Source: Scatophagus argus (lineage: Eukaryota; Chordata; Actinopteri; Scatophagidae). Taken from it: 64,000 bases of DNA. Below the pieces are notes generated by a model. That model was not told the DNA's origin. It saw nothing but the letters and a program-made list of their open reading frames with translations, and did no database searches. The DNA lies in NCBI RefSeq assembly GCF_020382885.2, contig NC_058493.1, forward strand, positions 22,565,499 through 22,629,498, in the 5' to 3' direction. Shown piece after piece: positions 38,901 to 52,354 of the stretch. How positions within the stretch are numbered: the first letter of the stretch is position 1; the number at the start of each line of letters is the position of its first letter. A program made the translations under genes and the position numbers.

Positions 38901-39831
38901 GATTGTCCAAAAATGTGCACTGTTATCCCCACATTTAGGAGACTATAAACACACTTCTCACACTTCTCTATTACAGCAGGTTTCTCACCTTACCTTTGAA
39001 TGTGACTGTTGGGAACAGCTATAAACTCGTATCTTCTGGCAAGATAGGATGCCAGAACATATCCATCAAATACTGGATGTTAAAAGTATTTGAAGAAGTA
39101 ACTGAAAAAAGTATTTGAAGAAGTAATAAGAACTACAAAATCAAATGTGTAACTGGTCGACTGGGATAAATTTGTTCCAGATAAAAAGGTAACCATTCTG
39201 ATTTTGTGACCTCAAATAAACCCACAACATTGTCCTGCCTGGTGGACTTGTGACTATACTGGTTTAAGTGAAAAGAAAGATGGATTAAATTGAATGGAAC
39301 AGTCCAAACAAGCCATAGCAAGCAGTCTAAATGAAGATGGCCGCTACAAAACAAGGTTTGACTCAGCATTACTGGCAAATGCATAATTGGATGGAACTCA
39401 AACAAACAAACAAACAAACAAACCTGTTAGAAGTGTTTCCCAATAACAGCCAGCTGATGTATGTCCATGTCACAACCATGAAGGAGTTTGAAATACAGTA
39501 CCACACAGTGTTTGGAACTACAAATGTGTTTATCCTGGGACCAGTCTAAGTGTCTCTTCTGTGACTAACAGACCAGGGAAAAGCACTTAGGAGCCTTTCT
39601 GAATCAGGAGGGACACAAAGACAGATTGCTTTTGGCTGCCACACAGCTTTATTTAATACTCCGTCCCTCATCTCCCTCTTTGTCTCTCTCTGTCTCTTAG
39701 TTTTAATGGCCCTGTCCCTACAGAGCTGAAGCAGAGAGATGAGGCCAATTGAAGCCGTGGCAGGAGATGTCTGATTTATTAATGTGCCGCTGGCTTGATC
39801 GCCTGTCACAAGAAGTGGGAGAGGGCGAGAA

Positions 39832-39879
<48 letters not shown>

Positions 39880-41478
39880 GGCAGCGATTTGACCTCCACC
39901 TGTAGCTCTGCCTTTGCCTTTCATTTTGCAGTCACTCCTCTTACATGAAGACCAGAGACGCGGCTGGTTCGCAGATGATGAGAAGTGGTATCCAGGACAT
40001 CCTGTTAGGACACAGCGTGGACTGCGGGGTCCTGTGAGATCCCTGCCCTTCGACCTCTGCTTTGCTGTAAAGCTAATGTCTTTGCCAGCTGTGGTTCGCT
40101 GATGTCTGCCATTGTTTAGCTAGTAAAAAAAGCCAGGCCACAGTTAGCTGGTTAAGCGGGCATGGGAACTGGCTGGAGGCTGTCTCCCCTCTCTGTTTCG
40201 CTCCTCTGGGAGCTTCTCTGGAAAACTACTCTGCCATGATCATTCACTGACAAATCCTGTCAGGTGGGCGTTGGTGGTGGGAAAAGCTGCTGAGCTCTAT
40301 ATGAAAAAATGGCAGATTCATCACCATCCACCGATCATTCCTGCAACCGAACATCCAATGTCAAAGTCTTTTAACCTGTCTCAGCTCACAGGAAGTGATG
40401 CTTTTCGTATTTTTTTCAGCAAAACTACTCAAAAAGAAACTGGGCCGATATCCACTGTGACTGGATAAACAAAGACAAGAGCGATAGCTACAGCCAACCT
40501 TTACTGACAAAAAAAAAAAAAAAGCAAGCGAATATGAAACAGCACAAGAAATACCATACAGTTCATATGATTAGAAGGAAATGCAGCTGAAAAAAAAGAT
40601 CCTACAGATAACCAAGCCCAAATATTATTTGACTCGCAAAACAGTCACACTCTATTTATAGAAATCAGGGTACAATTGTGCGGGTGGCGTGGACTATAAT
40701 GACAGACTGTGAGACTGAAGCCTAATAACAAACAGAAGAGTATAAAATATTGGGGTTTTCCTTACTTTATCTGGCAGGCAGAAGTTCCCTTTCACTTTTT
40801 CCATCTGAAATGAAGAAACTAAGCTATTTACACAGAGAGAAATTGGGCATGAGAAAGAGGGATGGGGTGGGCAGAGCTGGCAATATGTACATTTTCATTT
40901 CACACCATTCACTCAAGATTAGAACAGAAGTGAGCAGAAGAAAGTAGAAAAAAATGAGAAGAATGCATTTGCTTGAAAAATTTTCTGAATCTGCAAGTTA
41001 AAAAAAAAAAAAATTCAATCACAGCCATTTTGAATGTCTGCAGATGCGTCACTTCGTTTAAAGGGACTGTGGAGGAGTAATGGAAAGAAGGATGGAGGAG
41101 GTGGTGGTGTTGTTAAAGAAAGAGAGGTGAAATCAAATATCCATGTTTTGATTGGCTAGCTGTCGTCAATGTCTGTTTATGTCCGATACAGAGCCACACA
41201 AAAACATCTTCTCACCCTCATTCCCTTTAACATCATCCGCAGCTGTGTTAAGAACTGGCTGCAGCGCGTGTCTTTGTCGTGTATTCATGAAGCTCTCCTC
41301 GTCTCTTTTTGTCTCTCTCTTCCTCTCTGTCCATTTCTCAACACATCTACAACGCCGAGCTGAGCGTGAGTGGCAAGGAAGTAAGTGTTTTCCGGCCCTG
41401 GGTGAGTCGCTTCTCTCATAGACCTCAGCCAAGTCTCAGCATGCTGCGGCATCATTTACAAAGAGACACGCACGTGCA

Positions 41479-41528
<50 letters not shown>

Positions 41529-43071
41529 ACACACACACACACACACACTCTAACACTTGCATGCACGATCATCCAGGCCTTGCCAGCTTTCCCCGTAACT
41601 TTGGCCTCCTGGTTTGTTTACTAGTTCACCCGCTCTAACCGAGTTTATGTAAAAATGAGGCACTGGGAAGCACTGAATCACATGAGGCCTTGTGTGTCAT
41701 TGCCCTTATACTAATGCTGGAGCCCTCATATCCCATACCACTAGCATCCATAACTCAGTGGGTTTTCTCCTGGAGGTTTGGGGTCATGAAAAGCTTAGAA
41801 ATGTTCCAGATTCACCGTCTATAACTATAACGTTGCATGGCTATTTAGTGTACTGGACGGTAAAATCTCTCTGCCATTTAACATAGACAATAATCTTGTT
41901 AGCAGTTAACAGCTACGGTTCCCACGAGGCAGGAAAATGGCTGATGAGATACTAAAGCACCATGTTTGTCGGAAAAAGTATTTAGGCCGTAAAATATTTA
42001 GGGAAAATCCAGTGCTTAAAATTTTTAATAAGAAAAATATAAAATTAGCAAGAAAAAGTCTTTGAAATATAAAAATCTGTAGGTTTTCAGTTGCATTTGT
42101 TTTTTCTGTAAAACAACTAAGGCCCTCTCATAAATGCAGTAAAAAGTATGACATTTCGATGTGAAATGTTGTGAATTATACAGTAGCTTAAAATGGAAAT
42201 ACTTGATTAAAATACATCAGAATTATACTTAAAGACTGCACTTAGGTAAATGCATTGTACTCTCTGCCATTGGTAATGACACAAATTACAAAGAACATCC
42301 AGCCAACATAACTTCATTAGTATTTCATGCAGTTTGGTGTATGGAGCGAATAGGACTATGGCAGAGTCTACTGCCCCATGAGCACGTCCACAGCCTGTGT
42401 AATTACTCTCACTTAAAACTCGAATTCAGAGGGTGTATTTTTCTGTATAGTCATTTACCTTCTTGACCTTTTGTGAGTTTGTTTTGTTTACTTATGAGAT
42501 AAATGCTAAGAGAGCTTGTGAAACTTTGCCCACTCACCACTTGTATACATTGGTCAGTTATGGGGGTGGATCTATCGAATTATAACCTCTAGAGGTACAA
42601 AGTGGTATTACAAGTCAGGACAGACTGCTGTTAGCTGGTTAGCACGCTAACTTCAGTAGATATCTCTATAATACAGTGCATAGACATCATAATGTCAACA
42701 CTGTTGTGTTATCTCAAAGACATCTATGCCACAGTGTCCCTGTGGCAGTCATCCTATGTTGTTTTATTGTCGAATGAAGAAGTGTTCAAATTCTGACAGC
42801 CCGTAAACTAATACAGATATAACAGCTTTCAACATGCAGCTATAAATGATGCCGGCGCAAAGGTTAGATAGGACAGGGGGCGGGGCTTCAGCTGGATATG
42901 CTGCCTCAATTCAAAGTTGCTCTTGCTGTGACTTGAGTGATAAAACTGGATAGACTTTGAGCTTTGGCCTTGAAGGCCCTCACTATGCATGACATGCTTT
43001 AGTGCAGTGCTGCTGCTCTCTTGGCTGCCAACCCACCACTAACTAATGACCAGGAAATAACTGTGGTTCGC

Positions 43072-43111
<40 letters not shown>

Positions 43112-44155
43112 TCTTAGATTTGTTTCTAACTTTTCATGATTACAATCCTTCTTTCAACTTAACTCTCTCCACTACCAGCACAAACCTAAGCCTTCTGTGA
43201 CTTATGTCAAATCCTGGGATAAGAGAGTGTGTATAAGTCTGTTTTTTCCCCATGAAATGTCTAATCACAAAATTTAATTGCACCATTTGGTACTTCTGGC
43301 TGTTCTTCTGCTTTCTACCTCCCAGATGCAAACACTTTTAAAACAGCTGAATGTGACATACTGCTACACTAGCCGTTGTGATATATTATGCTTAACATAT
43401 TCTGCTTTTTCTGCTATAACATCCTGACAATCTTATAATCAGTACAGTTAGTTCAGTTGTCCCAGAGTTAAGTGTGAAAAGCTTTGTGTGCAATTGCCTC
43501 CCACTCAGCCTCATTTTCTATTGCCTTTTTTCCTGCCATAATAATAGGCAAGTGGGAGAGGAAAACTCTTCACTTAACTTTAGATAATCTGCATGGTAAT
43601 GTTATAGTAGAAGGTTGACAAAGCCTGACTGCAGTGGCTTCCATAAGCACATCACACTTTTCTTTGGCAATGATGGTGAAAGCCCTTGTGAACTGTTGAA
43701 GTCTAAGTTGAAACTGGAAACCGGACCTAAAGTTAAACATAATAATTTGCTACAAATTATTATGAATTTAAATGAAAACAGATGAACAAGCACTTGGATT
43801 GTGGCAGATGTACGAGATTCACAGATCCAGATACCTGCACAGGCTCAAGGCACCACTGACGTCAGTCCAGCCTTCCCTTCATCCACACGAACAGCTCGCC
43901 TCTCACACCAGGCGCCACTAGTGACTGTTTGCTTTGCTACGACTGGCCCTCTGGCGAAACCACAACCTTCTCCTCCTCCTCCTCCTCCTCAGTGTGAGTG
44001 TATATGAGACCTTGTCAAAATGCCTCTGTGGTCTGATTCCATGTTTCAGTAACGGCTCAGACGTGGGGAAACAATTCTCTCTCCAAAAGTCCCACAAACA
44101 CCATGAAATGCCACATTATTATTGTGTCAGGGCATGCATGAGCCTACAAAGGAAA

Positions 44156-44193
<38 letters not shown>

Positions 44194-47100
44194 CAGGGAC
44201 CTGGGAGTTTTAGGATTTGCCTTTCGATGCAGCTAGAGGAAAAACCACTCTTTCCTGAGTCGTCTTTTCCACTTACAGCTTCACTCATGTTTTCTTTTTT
44301 TTTTCCTTCTTTTTCTCAGTTCATGTTTCAATTTTCCAGAACCAGCTCCTGGTGTCTCAGACATGTGTGTGTGCGCGTGTGTGTGTGTGTGTATAAAGGG
44401 CTGGGGTGCAGTGTGCGCTCTCCATCTGTGGGCCAGATTAAAGGAAGGAGGGGGGGAAAAAAAGTCAGAGATGCATGTGTTGGGAGCGTCAGTGGATGGG
44501 AGTGTTACAGCATATGTAGGGTTGGCCCTCTCTGCCCGTCTCTCATGTGTAAAGCATGTGGCCAGTCTGCCAACATGGCAGTCATGAGGCAGAAGCTCTC
44601 CTCTGATTACTGGGTGCTTCTTGGCTCGCTCTAATGCAGCAGTGATTATTTTTTTTCTTTTGAGAGTTTGTGGCAGTGAGGATTAGTGGATATTAGCTGG
44701 GGCAATAGAGTTGAAGAGCTTATGAGTACATGGATGTGTGAAGACTGAAGATCACCTGGCTAAAGATTAGATCTCTATTTGTGTCATCAAACAACATCTG
44801 CAGTTTTTTTTGTTTGCAGTAGAACCACAGCAACACCCCTCATGCCCTTATGAATCTCACAGCTGTTATCACAACAGCCGCTTCTCTTTCAAACAAGATC
44901 ACTTTCCATAGATGGTTTGAAGTAAACAAACGGCTGGAAATGTCTCTGCAGTTGCCAGATTGGGTGATGCGTTACCACGATAAATCTGCCAAAAGTAGAC
45001 CATGGGCTGATTATTCTCCAACACAATATCAGACTGACATAACAACTGAAAATTCAAACCAAAAACACAAGAGTATCTGGAAAACAAACATCCTCAGATA
45101 TCATTGCTCTGTGATTGTGCGATGTGGGCTCCAGTGGCCCTCCAACAGAACAGGTGTGCTACCAGTCAGCTTTGACTCATAATTAGGTGTGGTCATCTCC
45201 ACTCCACCACAGGAAGGAAGGACGAGACTGCTGGATGAATCAGCGTGCGGGTATCGGTATGGTCAGTGACGTGCTCATTGCATGACTGGGTGATTATGGG
45301 AAATGCGAGTGTGTGTGTGTGTAAGGTCTGAATGATATTTCTCTCAGAGTAGTTACAGCTGTGTACTGCTAGTCTTCAACACAACAAAAAGGTACAGCAA
45401 ACAGAGGAGCAAAGACTGAAAAGCACTACTGCTCTCTCTAGTGATTCTCTGTTCAACTCCACAGTCAGATTCCCGACCCTCACGTGATAACCCATCATAA
45501 AAAAAAGTTGTTTATAATTCTCACATCTTCTCGGAAATATAAATATATATATTTTAAAAATTTCCTCATTTCATTCAACGGGTTATGTCCAGGGTGTTAA
45601 AACATCTCTCGCCTCCCAGTGTCAGCTGGCATAGGCTCCAGCTCCTTGTGTCCCTGACCAAGATAAGCAGTGATAGATAATAGATGGATGGATGGATGAA
45701 ATTTCTGTACAATAATCTACATTCACTTCTAACTCTCCCTCCAAGGTTGATGTTGTACATGACTCTTTAAGTGTAAGTTTCTGATAAGAGTTTTGATGCA
45801 CGCTGAGTCCACAGCGATGACTTAAATAATACATATCACCTTTGATGCCTAGCCTTCTCTTGTTCCGAGCATGACGGTCAAATGGAAAACACACAACATC
45901 GCTCAACCAGAGCCGTTTGCCCCGAGGGACTTTAAAGTTATCCATCTACTGTCAGTCACCTGACAACAATGACTTAAACCACTCGAACAATGTGTTGAAA
46001 ACACAACCTCACAGGTATTGCTTGACGGAAGCCTAACCTGCGGCTGAACGGACCCAAGGTCAGGTATGTCCCTGAATTTTGTCAGAATTCAGTGAGGATG
46101 TAGAACTGAACAAAAGATATGTTGAAGGGAGGCTTGTGCAACTGTGATACCCACAAATGCACCAAACATCACTAATTGCTAATAAAAACAATTTCTGAGG
46201 ATGAATTTACGGGAACATGGAACTCTGACATGTCAGTCTCACTCTCTATTAACAATTACTAACAGCTCAAGGGCAAAGCCTCCTGAAACAAAATACCTCA
46301 ATGTTTACACTGCTTAGGTTTTGAGCCATGAGTGCATATTGAAAGCACAGATCAATCACACATCCCTCATCCACATATCCACTAATAAGGGTCAGGTTTG
46401 TGTTCAACAACACTTTCAAAATACACCTGTTTTCAAAATACTTTGACTCAGGTTCCATCGTGACAGTTGACCTTACAAAGTCAGCCATATGAGGTTTTTT
46501 TTCCGCTGACAGTAGACTGCAGAATAGACAACGCATGATGCATTTTGAGTACTCAGACTCAGGCTCTTGGTTTCTCTTGACTGGGAAAAACATCACTCTG
46601 TTCTCGGGTTCACTTTAAACATATGTCACATTAATTTTAGGCCCAAATTGTGACTCAGTCTCTGAAAAACAGTGTATATCACCTCACATGAAAGTGAAAG
46701 GGAAAAGTCTGAGAGTCTCAGCTGGTGTTTTTACCTTGAAACGCCATCTTGAAATCAGCAGATGACACAGACATGTCATCATCTACTACTGATGTCTGTA
46801 AAACATATCCTATTTCTCATAGGAAGGGTTTGTCTGCCTTTGCAAATGGACTGAAAAGACAGACAGACAACGGGCCAGATGGACGGACAGATGGTTAGGG
46901 TTCATCACAGCATTTTTAAACATATAAAGCTCTATGACGTCAAATAAACAGTCAAAACAACACACCATCATCCACATCACTCACTGGGACAACAACATGC
47001 TGATAAATGATATGCGAGTCATTTGACACCTGCAGCAGGTCTGCCGATAGCATCCACAGACAGTCCACAAATGAGCCTAACGGAAACTAATTTTAGAATT

Positions 47101-48294
47101 TTTAGTTCTGCAAAAAGTTTACAAAAGCCCAAACATGATAAATACTAGGTGTTGGACAGGAGTGCGTGTGACAAAGGGGAAAATAATAGATAAGTGAGCC
47201 TCCATATGGAGATAATAAATGGACAGTGATTTTCCAGTATTTCCGTTCTGTAACAGAGAAATGAAGCATCAATCTGAATCCCAGCATAAAAAAAGTTAAA
47301 AGTCAACAATATTTTGAAAAACTTCAGTTCTAGGTGACATGCAGTGCAGGTACTTGATGATACATTTGATTCGCGATCTTTGAACTCAAACTTATCTCCA
47401 GAATGCTGTCTTATCTCCTGGCTTAAATTCTCCACAGGATTGCAGTCCAGTAAATCGCCCACACGCGAGGAATGCTGGAATACGACCAATAACAGACACT
47501 GAACTTCGAGGAGTGTTTGTGTGTCTGCATGTCAGTCCAACTGTTAACTCCGCAATCCTCTACTCCGACACCATAAAACGTCTTCAACAGAACTTATTGA
47601 CGAAACAACCACACACACACACACAACTTCCGGGAAACTGCGAACGTGAACATTTCCACGTTCCCCGAGTGTGATATGCAACACAGAGAAGAAAAAGACT
47701 TGAGCGTTCGGGGAGGCTGTGCTTTCTCTCTAGCTGAATGTGTTGATGAACAAATTGGCAGCACGTGTCGGAGCTTGCCTGTTCCTGGTGGTGACTGAGC
47801 CGGCTTTCATCCGCACACTCAGCGAGGCTCTGCCAGTCACCAGTGCACATGCATCAGGGCTCACAGCAGCTTGCCTTTAACACATGTCAGGAATGAGCTA
47901 CAGATATGAAGCGACTCTTTAAGTTGACAAAGTGTGATTCTTGATGTTGGTGGGCATTAAAGAGGTATTCACATGTGTGGGTGAACTGCTGATCAATGCC
48001 AGAAGTCGGCATTTTGAGAGAATGGTGCAAAGTTGTTGAGGGTACGGCCCTGGTGACAAAATGCATTTAGGTCCCAGAACCTGATAAAATGCAGGAGAGT
48101 GTGAAAGTTTGCTGGAAAACAGGCAGCAAAAACACACTGACCCTGAGGATAAACTCATATTCTGTAAGGTAGAATGCATGTGTTTAAAGTCTAGCTACCA
48201 GAACATGTGAGAAGCTGATGTATTTGCGATAGAGGTGTTGAGGTTTACCTGGAGAGAGGTCTCCGTCACTCTGCTCTCCGGAGTCTGAATCCAT
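29941..48294 (-). CDS. tnfaip8l3: TNFAIP8-like protein 3 (TIPE3), 2 coding exons, complete
   Basis: Coding exon 1 is 48294-48249 ([15 protein letters not shown] plus one base) and exon 2 is 30503-29941. The donor is CCAG|GTAAAC and the acceptor CCTCAG|GGC, phase 1; 609 nt, 202 aa. The start was chosen because MDSDSGEQS is the conserved start of the short mammalian form. The frame is open upstream, but that stretch is not family-like (human has a longer N-terminal isoform). Exon 2 carries the whole TIPE helical fold: [82 protein letters not shown], and C-terminal [15 protein letters not shown]3 has a hydrophobic cavity and is described as a phosphoinositide transfer protein supporting PI3K-AKT signalling, with its N-terminal segment needed for that activity. 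It is in the same orientation as cyp19a1a, as in human. Confidence 0.95.
34281..34316. repeat. 9-bp minisatellite, 4 copies
   Basis: GACCAGCCA twice, then GACCGGCCA and GACCGGCCC, in perfect 9-bp register, in the tnfaip8l3 intron. Confidence 0.85.
34560..34700 (-). mobile_element. Fragment of the same MITE-like family, opposite orientation
   Basis: Contains TAGCATAAAGACTAGAAACT, CTCTGCCCAAAGGTGATAAA and CTCTCTAATTAACACATCGTT, corresponding in reverse to the interior of the repeat at 13498-13827. The ends are missing. Confidence 0.45.
36185..36545 (+). mobile_element. tRNA-derived SINE-type element, near full length
   Basis: It begins ACGGTGGTGCAGTGGTTAGC (A-box-like) and has a B-box-like GTTCGAATCC at 36235-36244. 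A conserved body follows (GTGGAGTTTGCATGTTCTCC, TCTAAATTGCCCCTAGGTGT, GGGATAGGCTCCAGCTCCCC), then a tail of ATGG repeats. This is a very common teleost interspersed repeat. It lies in the tnfaip8l3 intron, antisense to the gene. A clear target duplication was not found. Confidence 0.85.
37804..37826. repeat. (GT)n microsatellite
   Basis: Perfect dinucleotide tract in the tnfaip8l3 intron. Confidence 0.85.
39835..39878. repeat. (GA)22 microsatellite
   Basis: Perfect purine tract of 44 bp in the tnfaip8l3 intron, able to form triplex or H-DNA. Confidence 0.9.
41467..41549. repeat. Compound (ACGC)n(CA)n microsatellite
   Basis: ACGC units followed by long CA tracts with one break (ACCACA). Strictly alternating purine-pyrimidine over most of its length. 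Confidence 0.9.
43071..43111. repeat. Compound (CT)n(CA)n microsatellite
   Basis: About 11 CT units run directly into about 9 CA units. Confidence 0.9.
44163..44190. repeat. (CA)14 microsatellite
   Basis: Perfect tract; a GT-rich tract of similar length lies 170 bp downstream at about 44365-44393. Confidence 0.9.
45587..45698 (+). mobile_element. Old, divergent 3' fragment of the same SINE family
   Basis: Matches the last third of the family (GTCCAGGGTGT, then CAGCTGGCATAGGCTCCAGC, then GATAAGCAGTGATAGA) with many substitutions and an ATGG-repeat tail. Confidence 0.75.
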
Positions 48295-48960
48295 CTTCTC
48301 CTGCAGGACACACGGAGGCTGCAGAAGCTCTCTGATTCCCCTTTCTTCTTGTTCCCTTTCCTCTCCAGGAAGTCTTGTGAGTTCTTCACCAGGACAAAAT
48401 AAAATAAAATGAAACAAAAAAAATAAAACAAAAAATTTGTTCTGTTCTGTTTTGTTTTGTTTATTTTCCTCCTGGTGGGCTAAACTTGCCCTTCCTGTCT
48501 GGATCGTTGCAGCTGTGAGAGGAATGCGACTGGGCTGATTTGCTGAGCTGTCCTCCTTTTTTGCTCTTTTCTGTTCTCCTGACTCCCTCAGTTTTCCTCT
48601 CTCCTTCTCCCTCTCATCTACTTTCCCCGTTTCCGATGCTCCCTCCCCTCACTCGCCCTCGGCCCGTCCCCCTCTCGGTTTCTTCCCTCCCTTGTCCCTG
48701 CCGCTCGGTACCTCCTCCTCCTCTCATTCGGTGCTGTCACACTCAGCCTCTTCACGCTCTCTCTTCTCAAACTGTTTCTCTCCCTCTTTCTGTATGCTGT
48801 AAGTGCTGTCTCTCCCTCTCTCTCTCTCTCTCTCCCTCCCTCTCTCTGTCTCTGGGTAAGAGTGCTGCCTGTGTTTTAGCAGAGCAATGGGAGACACTCA
48901 TTCATGGCAACTTGAAATTCATCTCCAGCAGTAAAAATCCCATGACCCCTTGTTAATGGC
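48295..48960 (-). promoter_or_regulatory. tnfaip8l3: tnfaip8l3 5' UTR and likely promoter
   Basis: Directly upstream of the start codon on the - strand. Contains GA-rich (on -) low-complexity sequence at 48809-48856 and G-rich stretches. No clear TATA box. The transcript start is not resolved. Confidence 0.35.
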
Positions 48961-50385
48961 TGTTATAAAATCAGTCACACACTATCTATGGCGGTCACAT
49001 GAAGTCAGGCCAGGTTAATGTTTTGCAATCTACAATAATCACTGAAAACATGTTGTTTAAATAATTTTCAGGTTATTTTTTTTTTAATTGCTGCTATAAA
49101 TCCACACAGTTTCCCCTCACACCTTCCACAGCGCGTTTTAGTACCTTCCAGCTTTTAAAGCTTTTTACAGCCCCCAACTTTCCTGCTATGGTTCACTCTC
49201 ACTTCACTTTCCAGCAGCAGGCTGCCGTTTTAAAAGAGAAAGTCCAAATAAACCCAGTGTGTACTACCTGCATGTATCAGATCACAGACAAAGCTAAGGG
49301 CTTGCTGGTGAACATACATTTAGCAGCTTAACTGGCAGATATTTACATTAGGTGTTGCAGACCAAGGCAGCGATACATTGAGAGTGAACATTGGAGCTGC
49401 ATTCATCAAGCAGTCAGAAAAACAACTCATAAAAGGAAAACCCAAAACATCAACTCTTAAAGATAATATGTCAGCGTTGTATTTACATCTCTTCTCGCTG
49501 CCCCAGGCAGCCAAATATCTGCTTTAAATGTGGTTTAAAAAACAGCTATCAGTAATTTTTTTTAACCACATTGGTTTAAATCGCTCCCATGGGCAACAAG
49601 AAAAACCACAGGTGATATCTCTAGATCTTTCCAGCATAGCCACATTACATTTTTAGCAATCACTGCCAGGTTTTGGCTTCAGAATCAAATGACAACAGTC
49701 TTTGTCGACTCACCAATTTACACAACCAACAACCGTGCAGAGAGAAGTTTATTGTAGAAGATATAACAGTTTCTCCACCCACGTAAAGCAACAAGACGCT
49801 GTGTTATGAGTAAAGTTGTCACTTTCGGGATCTGGAGATCTCACAACATAAACATCTTACTCCATTTCCCTCAAATGGAAATTAAGAAACAAACAGAGGC
49901 AAAGTGCGGGATGAAGGCAGACATTAAATGAATAAGACATCATCACAAAAGAGCTCCAAGACATCAAACATGACAAACTGTATAAGATGTGTGAAACATC
50001 TTAGGGCTTGGTTTTGTTTTTAATCCCCCCCCGATTTACTTTTTGTGTGCAGTCTGGGAGACAACAGAAAACTCGGGGGGCAGGTGGGCGTGCAGTTGGT
50101 GGTCCAACAACGGTTGCAGGCGATACCATCTCCCAGGTGTGGAGCTGACTGTTGCTCAGCATGAGCACTGGGCACCAGATGGCATTAGCCTGCCCACTGC
50201 CCAAGGCTGACTTATCTTCAACACTGCGTGTGTGTATGCGTGTGTGCATGTGCCATCTTATGCAATACTGTAGCGACAAAATAAATAAATAAATAAAAAA
50301 TAATAATAATATATGCCAGTAATCACAACACGCTGAGCTACATTGATCCAAGCTATAAAGCTGTTTATGTCTTTAACCTGATGTG

Positions 50386-50387
<2 letters not shown>

Positions 50388-50418
<31 letters not shown>
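50388..50418. repeat. (GT)n microsatellite
   Basis: Perfect 31-bp dinucleotide tract. Confidence 0.9.
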
Positions 50419-50419
<1 letters not shown>

Positions 50420-51443
50420 AGGCTTTATGAGTATGAATAGAAACAGTGCTATAGCCTTGAGACAGAGAAGCATAAAAACATGAGTCTACAATAACTTGGT
50501 TTCTTATGAGAACATAAATATGAAACTGAAAGAGAATATTATTCTTGAACACACTTCAGTCCCTCCGGCCTTTGCGTAAGAGCTCTTGAGTTTTTGGCTA
50601 AGCCTCAGTAATTCAAATTCTGACATAATCACGACCATCAGCATCTACATAAATGTGCCCTCGATATTGTGGGGCCATTTAGTTTGTGAGTTTTTGCTTG
50701 TATAACTACAAGCTACTGTCAAATCTAGTGCATCTCTGTGTGATAGGACAAACCAACCAGACTTCACCACACTAACAGGAGATAATGACCACTGGTGAAC
50801 GAAATGTTCATATCCAGTACCACAATGTAAAAATGACTCCAAGTGCTGCATTCAAGAAAGATTAAATATGTCTATAAATAACATTTGTAACTTTATTCAA
50901 GGTAACTGTATTTTTGTATCAATTAATAGCAACTAAAGCAACTAATTATTTACTCCAGTACTTATGTAAAACTTTGAGATACTTTTTTAGTATCTCCAAA
51001 GACACAAAAGCATCAATATGGGGATTGGCTGCTGTGACAAACTTTGCAGTCTCAAAATAAAACCTGCAGGCTGTTTTTTTTGTTTTGTTTTTTTTTTTTT
51101 TGGAAAGTGGGCAGAAAAGGGGGACTAAAGAAGAAGAAGGAGAAGAAGAAGAACTTCATGTAATGATGAGCACCACCACCCTCCTCTGATGTTCAATGAG
51201 AAACAAATGAGCTGACTTAGCAAAACGGACCACATGAAAAGGCCATGAAGTGAGAGTTTCCTTGTGATCCGGTGCCTTTACTGGCTGAGAGCCTTCCAGT
51301 CTGGACCTCTTCAGACAGACTGGAAAGATGAAAGAGATTCGCTCCGTTTCAAAGGGAGTTGGAGCTACTTTTTTTTTCTTCTTTTTTATTTCCACCATTT
51401 TCTTGTGATTATCATAAGCAGTGAAAATATGCAATTCATATGA

Positions 51444-51444
51444 G

Positions 51445-51483
<39 letters not shown>
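51444..51483. repeat. (GC)n(CA)n alternating tract
   Basis: Five GC units followed by about 15 CA units: 40 bp of uninterrupted alternating purine-pyrimidine, the classic Z-DNA-prone composition. Confidence 0.9.
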
Positions 51484-51484
<1 letters not shown>

Positions 51485-52320
51485 AGTGAGGCTGAGAAAC
51501 ATTCAAACAAGCAAATGTGTCACAGCGTCATGGAAAACAGCGTTCTTGCCAACTGTAGGAGGTACAATTCACATTGATGATGTACCGACAGTGTAGAGAG
51601 ATGAGTACTGCCAGTTGACCCTATCTGGTAGATGTTTCCATAGCAACCAAGGCTCTCCTTTAATGAAGCACTAATCCAGCAGGGGACTGAAACAGAGAGA
51701 CAATATGGCCACTTGCATCTGAGAAATTTAGCACAACATGGTCTGTGTACGTGTGTGTGTGAGAGAGAGAGTATTTGTAAGCAGTAAACAGCATGTAATC
51801 GATCAGATTGTCAATCAAGGAACAAGGCAGGACAGTCCCAACTTTATGCTGCGAGGCTCTTACGTCTGAGTTATTTTAAAAGCTGTCTGGCATCCTGCCC
51901 CGACAAATCTGTCATGCCGCAATAGAAATAAATGGATTGAGACGGAAAACGCACATCATGTGACTAACAGAAACCACAAACGAAGAACCATGGAGTTCCT
52001 TAAGAGAAAGAACAGACTGAATATTTCAAGAAGTGCATCAGTTTCTTCAAGGGAAGCTGTTATAATGCCTTTCTGCAAAGCCCCGTTCTGTACAAGTACA
52101 ATCCAGTTCTGTTATAGACATATATATTCATATTTTTAATAAAAAGTGTTTTGAAACTGTCAAAAACTTTCACTTTAGAAAGTACTGGGTCTGGCATGTT
52201 AAAATTGCAATCGCTGTGACAGACACACAGGCGACATTTCTGTCAAAAGCAGACAAGGCTGACACAGTTTGAAACCACAGGTATTATTCAATTCCCCTTT
52301 AAAAATATTTCCTAAACTAA

Positions 52321-52322
<2 letters not shown>

Positions 52323-52351
<29 letters not shown>
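52323..52351. repeat. (CA)n microsatellite
   Basis: Perfect 29-bp dinucleotide tract. Confidence 0.9.

Positions 52352-52354
<3 letters not shown>

Larger units (their letters stand above)
30504..48248 (-). other. tnfaip8l3: 17.7-kb intron of tnfaip8l3
   Basis: Single intron between the two coding exons. It holds two SINE copies, a MITE fragment, a 9-bp minisatellite, many microsatellites, a CTCF-like motif at 33531, and a coding-like + strand stretch at about 33.76-35.28 kb described separately. The rest is AT-rich with no recognised gene; open frames at 31616-32176 (+) and 32705-33235 (-) look like chance. Confidence 0.7.

Noticed and set aside
39066-39126. Short direct repeat of AGTATTTGAAGAAGTAA
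   Set aside because: Two copies only; small local duplication without further structure.
44122-44634. 170-codon frame with His-Thr repeats
   Set aside because: Built from a CA microsatellite and GT-rich DNA; not protein-like.
48295-48417. N-terminal extension of Tnfaip8l3 in frame upstream of MDSDSGEQS
   Set aside because: The extension (MFHFILF...) is not conserved with the family; MDSDSGEQS is the known start of the short mammalian form.
48540-48956. 138-codon frame rich in Ser/Pro/Leu
   Set aside because: Arises from CT-rich low-complexity DNA in the tnfaip8l3 5' region.
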